64,000 bases of DNA from Gammaproteobacteria bacterium. GTDB taxonomy: Bacteria; Pseudomonadota; Gammaproteobacteria; SZUA-152. The stretch covers positions 34,842-98,841 of the forward strand of contig JAVVEP010000004.1 in NCBI GenBank assembly GCA_032250735.1, given 5' to 3'. The translations under genes and the position numbers were made by a program. Below, piece by piece: positions 18,080 through 26,587 of this stretch (positions are counted from its first letter, which is position 1; each line of letters starts with the position of its first letter). The notes under the pieces were generated by a model. It was not told where the DNA came from, searched no databases, and saw only the letters and a list, made by a program, of their open reading frames with translations.

Positions 18080-19000
18080 TCACTGCGAACTGCCGCCCAG
18101 GCGCAGTCCATGCAGGCCCTGCCGGGCACACTTCTCAGCCGCCAGCTGGCAGGCCTCGGCCAGTGCCTGCGACAGTCCCCCGCCGCTCAGCCTGCCGTGA
18201 ATCATGCCCGCGTTAAAGGTATCGCCCGCCCCCAGGGTGTCCACAACACTCGACAATTGCGGGGCCGGGCTGTGCGTGATTCCGCCATGGCGATCAATCC
18301 CCCAGGCACCATCCGCACCCCAGGTACAGGTGTGCTCGCTGCCCGGCCAGCGCCGATGCTGCTCGCGCAGAAAGGCCACCGGATCGGTTAGAGCCTCCGC
18401 ACCCTGCTGCGTCCTGCCTTGCTGCACCCTGCTTTTCTGCACATAGCCACGAGAATAGAGTAGCAGGTCTGCACCGGCGCACAGGCTCTCGATCTCCGGC
18501 CGCGGCTTTTCGAATTCGACCGAGATGGGCAGCGTCGGCCGCTGCTGTCGGGCGTGGTCGAGCATGACGCGCGTCTCCGGCACATTACGCCCCTCAAAAT
18601 GCAGCCAGTCAAAATTGTGCAGGTCGATGCGGGCGAAGTCCGCGAAGCGGTATTCGGGCAGCTCGCGATAGTGCACGATGGTGCGCGAGCCATTTTGCTG
18701 ATTGAGTGTCACGTACGAGACGGGCACCCTCCCGCCCGCCACGGTCGCCACCGCGCCCATATCAATCCGGTAGGCCTTCAGCTCGGCGCGGATCACCTCG
18801 CTGCTGGCATCATCCGCCAGGCTACCGGCGAAGGCGCACTCATGTCCCAGCTGGGACAGGACCACCGCCGTATTGCTGGCATTTCCACCCCGGCGCATCT
18901 CCTGTGCCGTGGCCCGGACCTCGGCATCCTCTGGCGGAAAACCATCGACCGCGTTGATGATATCGAGTGTTGCGATACCAACCGTCAGGATCCGCGCCAT
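18080..19000 (-). CDS. PfkB-family sugar kinase, ketohexokinase-like
   Basis: 306 residues. The PfkB fold is certain: RGGNASN at 37-43 and VDTLGAGDTFNAG around 253-265 with catalytic Asp260. Several blocks match animal ketohexokinase (fructokinase) from memory: RRGGNASNTAVVLSQLG, NGSRTIVHYRELP, WLHFEGRN, SVEFEKPR and KCARQGLHGL. I infer a ketohexose-type substrate giving the 1-phosphate, but substrate identity in this family cannot be read from motifs alone. It lies 4 bp after a small membrane-protein gene and 87 bp before thiO. Confidence 0.87.
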   Translation of the reverse strand: MARILTVGIATLDIINAVDGFPPEDAEVRATAQEMRRGGNASNTAVVLSQLGHECAFAGSLADDASSEVIRAELKAYRIDMGAVATVAGGRVPVSYVTLNQQNGSRTIVHYRELPEYRFADFARIDLHNFDWLHFEGRNVPETRVMLDHARQQRPTLPISVEFEKPRPEIESLCAGADLLLYSRGYVQKSRVQQGRTQQGAEALTDPVAFLREQHRRWPGSEHTCTWGADGAWGIDRHGGITHSPAPQLSSVVDTLGAGDTFNAGMIHGRLSGGGLSQALAEACQLAAEKCARQGLHGLRLGGSSQ

Positions 19001-19004
19001 GCTC

Positions 19005-19379
19005 TCAGGCGTCTTTACTCGCGGGATCGATACCCTGCTGATCGGTCTGGGTGTCGACTGCAGCAGCCGGGGCGCCGGGCTCGCGTCTCACCCGCCCCGC
19101 CCGCAGGGCGGAAAACGGCACGTAGACCGAGAAATAGTCCAGAATCAGCCAGCCCACCAGCATCACCAACAGATACCAGAGTGAATCCAGGTAGGCGAGA
19201 TAACCGAACAGCACCACATCCCAGACATATAAAAAATATAGTACCGCCAGCACAACCGGCTGGGCACAGACGCGGCCATCACAGTTTGCACACCGCAATA
19301 CGGCCCATTTCCCGGTGAGATATCGATCCCACCAGCTGAACGTGTTTTCACCACAATGTGGACATGCAATCGAAGCCAT
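19005..19379 (-). CDS. Small membrane protein with N-terminal zinc ribbon
   Basis: 124 residues. CPHCGENTFSWWDRYLTGKW and CANCDGRVC give two CxxC pairs (a zinc ribbon) in the first ~40 residues. Two hydrophobic segments follow (about 42-62 and 66-88), then a polar tail. No function is recognised. The gap of only 4 bp to the kinase gene implies one transcript. Confidence 0.75.
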   Translation of the reverse strand: MASIACPHCGENTFSWWDRYLTGKWAVLRCANCDGRVCAQPVVLAVLYFLYVWDVVLFGYLAYLDSLWYLLVMLVGWLILDYFSVYVPFSALRAGRVRREPGAPAAAVDTQTDQQGIDPASKDA

Positions 19380-19554
19380 ACGCCTTTATATCCTGCCGCT
19401 CATTTAAAGGCGCATAGTAACCGAGCGATGGGGTCTTGCCTATTCACGGCCTTCCAGCCTATGCCCACGGCAAGCGACTTGATACACTTTTAGCGTTCCC
19501 AGGGGAGTAGACTTGGGCCATCTCCCTGACGGACAACGACGTATCACTGCCGCA

Positions 19555-20124
19555 ATGATCAAGACACGCACACACCATAGATATTCAGCGCTCGGACGGC
19601 TCCTGCTGCTGTGCGCTAGCTTCGGTCTGTTCGCCGCCTGTGACGGCAACACCGAGCTCATGCAACACACCCTTGCCAACGACCCCGTCGCGGTGGAAAC
19701 GGCACTGGCCGAGGGTGCCGCGGTGGATGAGCGCAACAAGTATGGCTGGACGGCGCTGATGCATGCCGCCAGGCAGAACCAGACCGCCACCCTGGCCCTG
19801 TTGCTGGATGCCGGCGCCGACATCAACGCCCGCGATAATGACGGCTGGACGGCGCTGATGCGCGCCGCGTCAAAGGGCCAGGATGAGTCCACCGAACTGC
19901 TTCTGGCCCGCAAGGCCGATCCTGAACTCGCCGACAACAACGGCTGGACCGCACTGATGTGGGCCGCCAACCGTGGCCACCTCAACAGCATAAAAACATT
20001 GATTGCCGCAGGGGCTGACGTCAACGCCAAGGCAAAGGATGGCCGCACCGCCATCGTCATCGCCCGCAACGAAGGCTATAACGAGGTCCTGGATGTACTA
20101 AAGGCCGCCGGCGCGAAACAATAG
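19555..20124 (+). CDS. Ankyrin-repeat lipoprotein A
   Basis: 189 residues from the ATG at 19555: basic start, hydrophobic LLLLCASFGLFAAC lipobox, then four to five ankyrin repeats such as YGWTALMHAARQNQTATLAL and NGWTALMWAANRGHLNSIKT. Lipid anchoring puts the repeats in the periplasm, where they should bind a protein partner. An in-frame TTG at 19513 has a stronger ribosome site (AGGGGAG) but makes an unusually long signal n-region; I prefer the ATG. The cytochrome gene follows 49 bp later on the same strand. Confidence 0.85.
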   Translation: MIKTRTHHRYSALGRLLLLCASFGLFAACDGNTELMQHTLANDPVAVETALAEGAAVDERNKYGWTALMHAARQNQTATLALLLDAGADINARDNDGWTALMRAASKGQDESTELLLARKADPELADNNGWTALMWAANRGHLNSIKTLIAAGADVNAKAKDGRTAIVIARNEGYNEVLDVLKAAGAKQ

Positions 20125-20173
20125 CGACGTCGCCATCACTGGACGCTGACGATATATGAGTAAGGGAGGACGA

Positions 20174-20866
20174 ATGCCTAAAGGCTTTAACCTGAATTCG
20201 TGGTTGAAACGCGGATTTGGATTTTACACTGCGCTGCTCGTCTCACTGGTCACGGTGCAGTGGCTGAGCGCCTGCACACCCGCGCCGGCCACCTCCACCC
20301 GCAGCGCCACGTATGTGGTGGAAGGCGGGGTGGGCGAGGGTAAGCGCTGGCGTGACAACCGCTTTTTTGCCAATGAGGTCAAAACCGAGGCCCTCGCCAC
20401 GGACGGTATCCACGACCCGGAAAATGCCGCCATCAGCGCCTTACAAGAGCCGGCAGAGGCGCTGAGCGCCTTCCCGCTGGATCGTCGCGGCGGTGTTGAC
20501 TGGGTCAAGGCAATGGATCTCGGCATCATTGAACCCCGCGCCGATCTCAGGGGAGAGAGTCAGATGGCCGTGCTGGACATGGATATCATGTTCAAGGACA
20601 CCGGCCAGATGCCGTGGGTCAAATTCCCCCACCTCGCGCATACAAAATGGCTGGCCTGTTCAAACTGTCATCCCGACATCTTCATTCAACAGAAGGGGGC
20701 CAATGACATCTCCATGGATGGCGTCCTGGCCGGTGAATATTGCGGCCGCTGCCACGACAAGGTGGCCTTCGCGCTCTGGACCTGTGAGCGTTGCCACAGC
20801 GTACCCCATGAAGGCACGCCGGCACGCTGGAACGAATTTATGGGCGTCCGTCCCCCGGCACCCTGA
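20174..20866 (+). CDS. Triheme c7-type cytochrome lipoprotein
   Basis: 230 residues from the ATG at 20174, which has AGGGAGGA just upstream (an earlier in-frame ATG at 20156 has none). The signal ends in a lipobox LSAC (Cys34). Three haem-binding CxxCH motifs lie in the C-terminal third: CSNCH 162-166, CGRCH 190-194 and CERCH 204-208. FPHLAH at 151-156 supplies likely distal His ligands, as in class III/c7 cytochromes. It is probably a periplasmic electron carrier tethered by lipid. The ~115 residues before the haem region have no domain I recognise. Confidence 0.9.
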   Translation: MPKGFNLNSWLKRGFGFYTALLVSLVTVQWLSACTPAPATSTRSATYVVEGGVGEGKRWRDNRFFANEVKTEALATDGIHDPENAAISALQEPAEALSAFPLDRRGGVDWVKAMDLGIIEPRADLRGESQMAVLDMDIMFKDTGQMPWVKFPHLAHTKWLACSNCHPDIFIQQKGANDISMDGVLAGEYCGRCHDKVAFALWTCERCHSVPHEGTPARWNEFMGVRPPAP

Positions 20867-20937
20867 TGCCAGGTCTCGGTTTCGCCATTGGGAACATGGG
20901 CCAGGACATGCTGGGCCCTCTATCTGAAGGGCGCTAG

Positions 20938-21033
20938 GAGGCTGTCGGGTTTAGGTGGATTGAAGCGAGGGAGTGGGAAATTTGGGCCGCTCTCCCACTT
21001 CCGCAGCCAATTCATCCTGAATCCGACAGCCTC
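20938..21033. repeat. 96-bp imperfect inverted repeat (MITE-like or terminator)
   Basis: The ends are perfect inverted 11-mers, GAGGCTGTCGG at 20938 and CCGACAGCCTC at 21023. Inner arms pair imperfectly (for example AGTGGGA with TCCCACT). The right end abuts the stop codon of the minus-strand ankyrin gene. The whole can fold into one long hairpin on either strand between two convergent genes. It may be a small non-autonomous element or act as a bidirectional terminator; no target-site duplication is obvious. Confidence 0.75.
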
Positions 21034-21792
21034 TTAGCGGGACGCCGCCAGCAAGGCCGTTACCTTGGCGCTGCCTTTGTCCCGCGCAACCATCAGGGCC
21101 GTATTGCCATCGTCATCTTGCGCCTGAGGATCGGCGCCCTGCGCCAACAGGATTCTGGCGACCTCCGCACGATCGAATGCGGCAGCGGCCATCAGCGGCG
21201 TGCGCCGCTTAAGCCCCCGACCATTGGCATCAATACCCGCCGCCACCATCAGCCGAACAATCTCCACATGGCCCAGACCTGAGGCCAGCATCAACAGTTC
21301 TTCACCATCACGCTTGTCCAGCGGCGGGGTTTCGTTTCGGCTCAGGGCGTCTAACAGCAATTGCACTGTTTCGGTGTGGCCGAAATAAACGGCATTCACC
21401 AGCGCCGCGCCGCCGCTGTCGTCACGCACATGGATATTCGCACCGTGCTCCAGCAACAGTTTCACTACCGCGTGATGACCCGCCGTGGCGGCCACGATCA
21501 GCGCCGTGGTGCCGTAATTGTCGGCCACATTGACATCCGCGCCCTGCTCGACCAACCATTGCGCTACATCCAGATGGCCTTCAGAGGCAGCAAACATCAG
21601 CGCACGTTTGCCCTTGTTGCTACGTTCACCAACATCGGCGCCTCGCTGTACAACATCCTGCACCGCCTTCAGATTACCGTCTTTCGCGGCATTCATCAGC
21701 TCCGTGGGGTATTCGCGCGAACAGGCACCAAGCAATACGACGCCGCATGCCAGGACGCACATTGCTGCGCGCTTTAGCCACCGCTTATTCAT
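21034..21792 (-). CDS. Ankyrin-repeat lipoprotein B
   Basis: 252 residues: signal with lipobox LLGAC, then about six ankyrin repeats (for example KGKRALMFAASEGHLDVAQW and YGTTALIVAATAGHHAVVKL). It shares the TELM(N/Q) opening of the mature part with ankyrin lipoprotein A, so the two are probably paralogues that now face each other across the cytochrome gene. Likely a periplasmic, lipid-anchored protein-binding scaffold. Confidence 0.88.
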   Translation of the reverse strand: MNKRWLKRAAMCVLACGVVLLGACSREYPTELMNAAKDGNLKAVQDVVQRGADVGERSNKGKRALMFAASEGHLDVAQWLVEQGADVNVADNYGTTALIVAATAGHHAVVKLLLEHGANIHVRDDSGGAALVNAVYFGHTETVQLLLDALSRNETPPLDKRDGEELLMLASGLGHVEIVRLMVAAGIDANGRGLKRRTPLMAAAAFDRAEVARILLAQGADPQAQDDDGNTALMVARDKGSAKVTALLAASR

Positions 21793-21849
21793 GGTCTGCC
21801 TTTACAAACATTGGGGGAAAAACAGGGAATAAAATCAATCCAGCACGGG

Positions 21850-23106
21850 TTAGCGTTTCATTGAGTCGTAGAATTCGGCGTTGACCTTGGTGTCCTTTAG
21901 TCGGTCTAACAGGAATTCGATCGCCGCTATTTCATCCATGGGATGCAACAGCTTGCGCAAAATCCAGATCTTTTGCAGTTCTTCCGGATTGGTGAGGCGC
22001 TCCTCACGACGAGTCCCGGAGCGATTGATATCAATCGCGGGATAGATGCGTTTTTCGGCGATACGGCGGTCCAGATGCGCCTCCATGTTGCCGGTACCCT
22101 TGAATTCCTCATAGATGACATCGTCCATGCGCGACCCCGTATCCACCAGAGCGGTCGCCAGAATAGTCAGGCTACCGCCTTCTTCGATGTTTCGCGCGGC
22201 ACCGAAGAAACGTTTCGGGCGATGCAGGGCATTGGCATCCACACCCCCCGTCAGCACCTTGCCTGAAGAGGGAATCACGGTGTTGTAGGCGCGCGCCAGG
22301 CGAGTGATCGAATCCAGCAGAATCACCACATCCTTCTTGTGTTCCACCAGACGCTTGGCCTTTTCGATCACCATTTCCGCAACCTGTACATGGCGGCTCG
22401 CCGGCTCATCAAAGGTACTGGACACCACTTCACCGCGCACCGAACGCGCCATCTCCGTCACTTCTTCCGGGCGTTCGTCGATCAGCAACACAATCAGGAT
22501 ACATTCAGGGTGATTGGCGGCAATGCTCTGGGCGATGTATTGCAGCATCATGGTTTTGCCCGATTTGGGCGGGGAGACGATCAGCCCACGCTGGCCTTTA
22601 CCCACCGGAGAAACCATATCGATAACCCGTGCCGTCAGATCTTCCGTACTGCCATTGCCCAGCTCCAGGGTCAGGCGCTCGTTGGCAAACAGCGGCGTCA
22701 GATTTTCAAACGGCACCTTGTTTTTCGCATTCTCGGGGCGGTCAAAATTGATCTCGCTGACCTTGAGCAAGGCAAAATAACGCTCGCCTTCCTTGGGGGG
22801 ACGAATCTTGCCGGAGATCGTATCGCCGGTGCGCAGGCTAAAACGTCGAATCTGGCTCGGCGACACATAGATGTCATCCGGCCCGGCAAGATAGGAACTG
22901 TCCGACGATCTCAGGAAACCAAAACCATCCTGCAGGATCTCCAGCACGCCATCGCCGTATATGTCTTCACCGCCTTTCGCATGCGCCTTGAGCAGGGCGA
23001 AGATGATGTCCTGTTTACGCGCCCGGGCCATGCCCTCTACGCCAGTGGTGTGGGCGAGCTCGGTCAGCTCGGATGCGGATTTTTGTTTCAGTTCTGTTAG
23101 GTTCAT
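21850..23106 (-). CDS. rho: Transcription termination factor Rho
   Basis: Full-length Rho (418 residues; E. coli 419). N-terminal helical domain [20 protein letters not shown], then the RNA-binding cold-shock-like domain ([20 protein letters not shown]), the Walker A loop [10 protein letters not shown], the Walker B region [19 protein letters not shown], and the Q/R-loop region with [20 protein letters not shown]. Rho is the hexameric RNA helicase that ends transcription. It lies downstream of trxA on the same strand with a 498-bp leader. The Shine-Dalgarno before the ATG is weak. Confidence 0.99.
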   Translation of the reverse strand: MNLTELKQKSASELTELAHTTGVEGMARARKQDIIFALLKAHAKGGEDIYGDGVLEILQDGFGFLRSSDSSYLAGPDDIYVSPSQIRRFSLRTGDTISGKIRPPKEGERYFALLKVSEINFDRPENAKNKVPFENLTPLFANERLTLELGNGSTEDLTARVIDMVSPVGKGQRGLIVSPPKSGKTMMLQYIAQSIAANHPECILIVLLIDERPEEVTEMARSVRGEVVSSTFDEPASRHVQVAEMVIEKAKRLVEHKKDVVILLDSITRLARAYNTVIPSSGKVLTGGVDANALHRPKRFFGAARNIEEGGSLTILATALVDTGSRMDDVIYEEFKGTGNMEAHLDRRIAEKRIYPAIDINRSGTRREERLTNPEELQKIWILRKLLHPMDEIAAIEFLLDRLKDTKVNAEFYDSMKR

Positions 23107-23604
23107 AGGCTCTGCGATCAGTTGAAATTATGGGGGGTTATCGGGAAAAAGTTGGGGGGTTGTTCAGGCCGGCCAGGAACCGACCTGTCATGTTCGGGTA
23201 TGATTATTCTGTAAAAAACTGGGTAGTCTAAAAGGGTGCTCTTAGGGTGCTATTAGGGTAAGAATAGGGCGCAAATTTAGGGCAATGGATGCAGCTGGCG
23301 AGAGCGATCTAAGGCCACAGATATTCGATTGTTTTGAATCGCTGCCTGAATCTTTTGTGAAATTTGTCTTGAAATAAACCGTTTAAATGGGCTTAAAGCA
23401 GACGACTGAATATAGAAGACAGCCGGACAGCGGCTCAAATGCAATTCTTATTGGCGGTAAAGCTAGCACGAAGTATCGGCGCCGTCCAGCCCATCGCCAA
23501 AAATGCGGGGGCTATGGAGATCGGCACCAACCATCACTTCACGAACCAGCTACCCCAGTTCTCCCGTTATTGATCTGTCACACGCGACAGCATCAACAAC
23601 TGGC
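23107..23604 (-). promoter_or_regulatory. rho 5' leader with regularly spaced C clusters
   Basis: No convincing gene lies in this 498-bp gap. In the transcript sense (minus strand), CCC clusters occur opposite plus-strand GGG at 23280, 23267, 23256, 23245, 23234 and 23221 (steps 13, 11, 11, 11, 13) and again at 23154, 23143 and 23132 (steps 11, 11), ending about 25 bases before the rho start codon. Rho binds C-rich RNA, and rho genes are known to be autoregulated by termination in their leaders, so these look like rut sites. An 83-codon open frame on the plus strand (23387-23638) is judged spurious. Confidence 0.65.
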
Positions 23605-23931
23605 TTATATATTACTATCAATGAAAGCCGTTAGCTGAGACTTGGATACGGCACCCACCTTGGTCGCCTCAACATTTCCACCCTTGAACAACATCAACGT
23701 CGGAATACCGCGAATGCCAAATTTGGGTGGCGTACCGGGATTTTCATCGATATTGAGCTTGGCGACCTTTATCTTGCCCTTATATTCTTCGGCAATCTCA
23801 TCAAGGATGGGCGCGATCATTTTGCACGGGCCACACCAGTCAGCCCAATAATCGACCAACACCGGGCCTTCTGCTTTCACGACTTCATCTTCAAAAGAAT
23901 CGTCTGTGAGGTAAACGATGTCTCCACTCAC
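23605..23931 (-). CDS. trxA: Thioredoxin 1
   Basis: 108 residues, normal thioredoxin length. Active site [13 protein letters not shown] (WCGPC), the conserved cis-proline in [12 protein letters not shown]. It reduces protein disulfides in the cytoplasm. Neighbouring rho downstream and rhlB divergent upstream form the well-conserved gammaproteobacterial trxA-rho-rhlB locus. Confidence 0.98.
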   Translation of the reverse strand: MSGDIVYLTDDSFEDEVVKAEGPVLVDYWADWCGPCKMIAPILDEIAEEYKGKIKVAKLNIDENPGTPPKFGIRGIPTLMLFKGGNVEATKVGAVSKSQLTAFIDSNI

Positions 23932-24103
23932 TGATAGACCTCCATGGGGTAATAAATCGGGGGAAATTTAGCATCTGCGTTACAGACCTGCCGGGACACG
24001 CTTTGCTCGTCCGAACATCTGGGACGGCATGTTGCTCATTTCAGCCTAATCGACCATAGAATTCAAGCACAATATCGTCACATTCCTGTTATTCTTTTGC
24101 ATC

Positions 24104-25417
24104 ATGACCAATACTCACACATCCGATGTTGCCTTTTCTGACCTGAAGCTCGCCGAACCCCTGTTACAGGGCATTGCCTCCGCCGGCTTTTCCCACTGCA
24201 CCCCCATACAAGCACAAACCCTGCCGCTGGCACTAGAGGGCAAGGATATCCTCGGTCAGGCACAGACCGGCACCGGCAAGACCGCCGCATTTCTGCTCGC
24301 CATCCTGCATCGTTTACAGACCCTGCCCGCTGATCCGCAGCGCAAAAAAAATCAACCGCGCGCCATCATCATCGCCCCCACCCGCGAGCTCGCAGTGCAA
24401 ATCCACAAGGACGCCCTGCCGCTGGCCGAGGGTTGCGGGCTGCAGATACAGGCCGTCTATGGTGGTACGGGTTATGAGCAGCAACGCAGCAGTATCGAAG
24501 AGGGTGTCGATATCCTGATTGGCACACCCGGCCGTCTTATCGACTATTTCAAGCAGGGTGTCTATGACCTCAAGGCCATCCAGGCCATGGTGCTGGACGA
24601 GGCAGACCGCATGTTCGACCTCGGCTTCATCAAGGACATCCGTTATATGCTACGCCGTATGCCGCCACCCACCGAGCGGCTCAATATGTGCTTCTCCGCC
24701 ACCCTGCCATTGCGCGTCACCGAGCTGGCCTACGAGCATATGAATAACCCGATTACGGTGCGGGTCGAAACCGACAAGGTCACGGCCGACCGGGTCGAGG
24801 AGGTCGTCTACGGTCCGTCCAATGACGAAAAGATCCCCCTGCTCATCGGCCTGCTGCGACACATGGATCCCACCCGCACCATCATCTTCGTCAACACCAA
24901 GCGCGCGGCGGAAAAGGTCTGGGGTTTTCTGGAAAGTAACGGTTTCAAGGCCGCCCTGCTCTCCGGTGATGTGCCGCAGAACAAACGCCTGCGCCTGCTC
25001 GATGAGTTTCAGAAGGGCGAACTGGCGATCATGGTGGCCACCGACGTGGCCGCCCGCGGACTGCACATTCCGGCCGTCAGCCACGTCATCAACTACGACC
25101 TGCCGCAGGACAGCGAAGATTACGTGCACCGTATCGGCCGCACCGCACGGGCCGGCGCCAGCGGTGACGCCATCAGTTTTGCCTGCGAGGATTATGCCTT
25201 TTCACTGTCCGACATCCAGGACTACCTTGGGTACGAGATCCCCCGCGGCAAGATCACCACCGAGCTGCTGGCCACCGAGCTGAAGCCGCCGGTGCGTGTC
25301 GAGCGCAAGCCCGGCCATCACGGCGCATCCGGCCAACGGGGCGGACATCGCGGGGGCTCAGGCAACAAGTCCCCGGGACATCGAGGCTCGGGCAACAAGC
25401 CGCGCCGCCCCGGCTGA
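24104..25417 (+). CDS. rhlB: DEAD-box ATP-dependent RNA helicase RhlB
   Basis: 437 residues with every DEAD-box motif in order: Q-motif region FSHCTPIQAQTLP, AQTGTGKT, PTRELA, GTPGR, DEAD, SAT, and in the second RecA domain ATDVAARGLHIP and HRIGRTARAG. The C-terminal tail is rich in G, H, R and K, as in RhlB. In E. coli RhlB unwinds RNA for the degradosome. The position opposite trxA-rho supports RhlB over other DEAD proteins. Confidence 0.95.
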   Translation: MTNTHTSDVAFSDLKLAEPLLQGIASAGFSHCTPIQAQTLPLALEGKDILGQAQTGTGKTAAFLLAILHRLQTLPADPQRKKNQPRAIIIAPTRELAVQIHKDALPLAEGCGLQIQAVYGGTGYEQQRSSIEEGVDILIGTPGRLIDYFKQGVYDLKAIQAMVLDEADRMFDLGFIKDIRYMLRRMPPPTERLNMCFSATLPLRVTELAYEHMNNPITVRVETDKVTADRVEEVVYGPSNDEKIPLLIGLLRHMDPTRTIIFVNTKRAAEKVWGFLESNGFKAALLSGDVPQNKRLRLLDEFQKGELAIMVATDVAARGLHIPAVSHVINYDLPQDSEDYVHRIGRTARAGASGDAISFACEDYAFSLSDIQDYLGYEIPRGKITTELLATELKPPVRVERKPGHHGASGQRGGHRGGSGNKSPGHRGSGNKPRRPG

Positions 25418-25429
25418 AAGCCGAGACTC

Positions 25430-26524
25430 TCAACTCAACAACACCACCTGATTACGCCCCTGGTGCTTGGCGGCGTATACCCCCTGGTCGGCACGGTCCA
25501 CCAGATCGTTGGCCAGCACGGCCAGCGAGGCCTCCTGGCCCCTGTCCAGCAGGGTGGCGACACCGATCGAGATGGTCGCCGCCAGCGATTTTCCGTCCAC
25601 GGTTGTAAAGGCGTGCCCCGCAATCACGGCACGAATGCGTTCGGCAATCTCCATCGCCGCCTCGCCGCTGGCATTGACCAGCAGGGCGGCAAATTCCTCA
25701 CCGCCGTACCGGCCCAGCACATCGCTGCCACGCAGCTGTTCGCGTATCAGTCCCGCCACCACGCGCAGCACCTGATCCCCGGTCTGATGGCCGTGCTCGT
25801 CATTGACCCGTTTGAAGTGATCCACATCCATGAACAGACAGGTCAGCGGCTCCTGTGCGCGTCGCGCCCGTCCGACCTCTTCCAGTAATCGTTGATCGAA
25901 GAAACGGCGGTTGTTGACCCCGGTCAGGGAGTCGCTCAGTCCGACGCGCTTGAGGCGCTCATGATTGGTGGCGTTTTCCAGGCAGATCGCCACCACAGTC
26001 GCCAGGCGTTGCAGGAAATCCGTCGCCGCACCCTCGACATAACGCGTCTCCTGCTCACTGCCGAGGTTGAGGCTGCCAATCAGATTGCCGTAACGCACCA
26101 GGGGCAACAGGGCGACGCTGCGCACCGTCGTCGTTCCCCCGGCAAACAGAAAGCCGTGCTCGCGCGACACAAATCTGCCCAGTCGGGGTTCTGCCGAAAT
26201 GCCAAACAGGGTGTCCAGCGCGTCCAGATCGTGCTGGAAGAGCAGCTGCTCCACCTCGCCCAGGCGCACGCCGTCGTCTTCAAAGATACGCTGGATCTCA
26301 TATTCGGGGTCGTGCAGCACCAGGCTCACCACATCCAGCCCGAAGGCGGTGCGATAATTAAACAGCACCCGCTGCACCAGCTCGGTCAGCGAGGGCGTGC
26401 TGATCAGGCGTAATTCCTGTTCGTGGAAGCGGCGCTGTTTTTGCTCGTTTTCGCGGGCCTGGCTGAGAAAGGCCCGTAGTCTGCGGCGGAGGATTTGATT
26501 TTCGTGATACAGATCGTCAGTCAT
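25430..26524 (-). CDS. DUF484-GGDEF diguanylate cyclase
   Basis: 364 residues. The N-terminal ~180 residues look like DUF484 (HENQILRRRLRAFLSQAREN, GAF-like sensory fold); residues ~190-364 are a GGDEF domain. The active site is intact (GGEEF 274-278) and the product-inhibition site RxxD is present (RGSD 265-268), so it should make c-di-GMP and be feedback-inhibited. It is soluble. It lies 63 bp downstream of the YbaK-HDOD gene, probably cotranscribed. Confidence 0.92.
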   Translation of the reverse strand: MTDDLYHENQILRRRLRAFLSQARENEQKQRRFHEQELRLISTPSLTELVQRVLFNYRTAFGLDVVSLVLHDPEYEIQRIFEDDGVRLGEVEQLLFQHDLDALDTLFGISAEPRLGRFVSREHGFLFAGGTTTVRSVALLPLVRYGNLIGSLNLGSEQETRYVEGAATDFLQRLATVVAICLENATNHERLKRVGLSDSLTGVNNRRFFDQRLLEEVGRARRAQEPLTCLFMDVDHFKRVNDEHGHQTGDQVLRVVAGLIREQLRGSDVLGRYGGEEFAALLVNASGEAAMEIAERIRAVIAGHAFTTVDGKSLAATISIGVATLLDRGQEASLAVLANDLVDRADQGVYAAKHQGRNQVVLLS

Positions 26525-26587
26525 GACAAGCTGGCATTAACCTCTGGTTGGCCGCGCGATGGTCGGCGGCAGGCGCGGCGGTATAGA

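Noticed and set aside
23387..23638. 83-codon plus-strand frame between rho and trxA
   Set aside because: No ribosome site, no recognisable features, antisense to the leader, and it overlaps the trxA 3' end.
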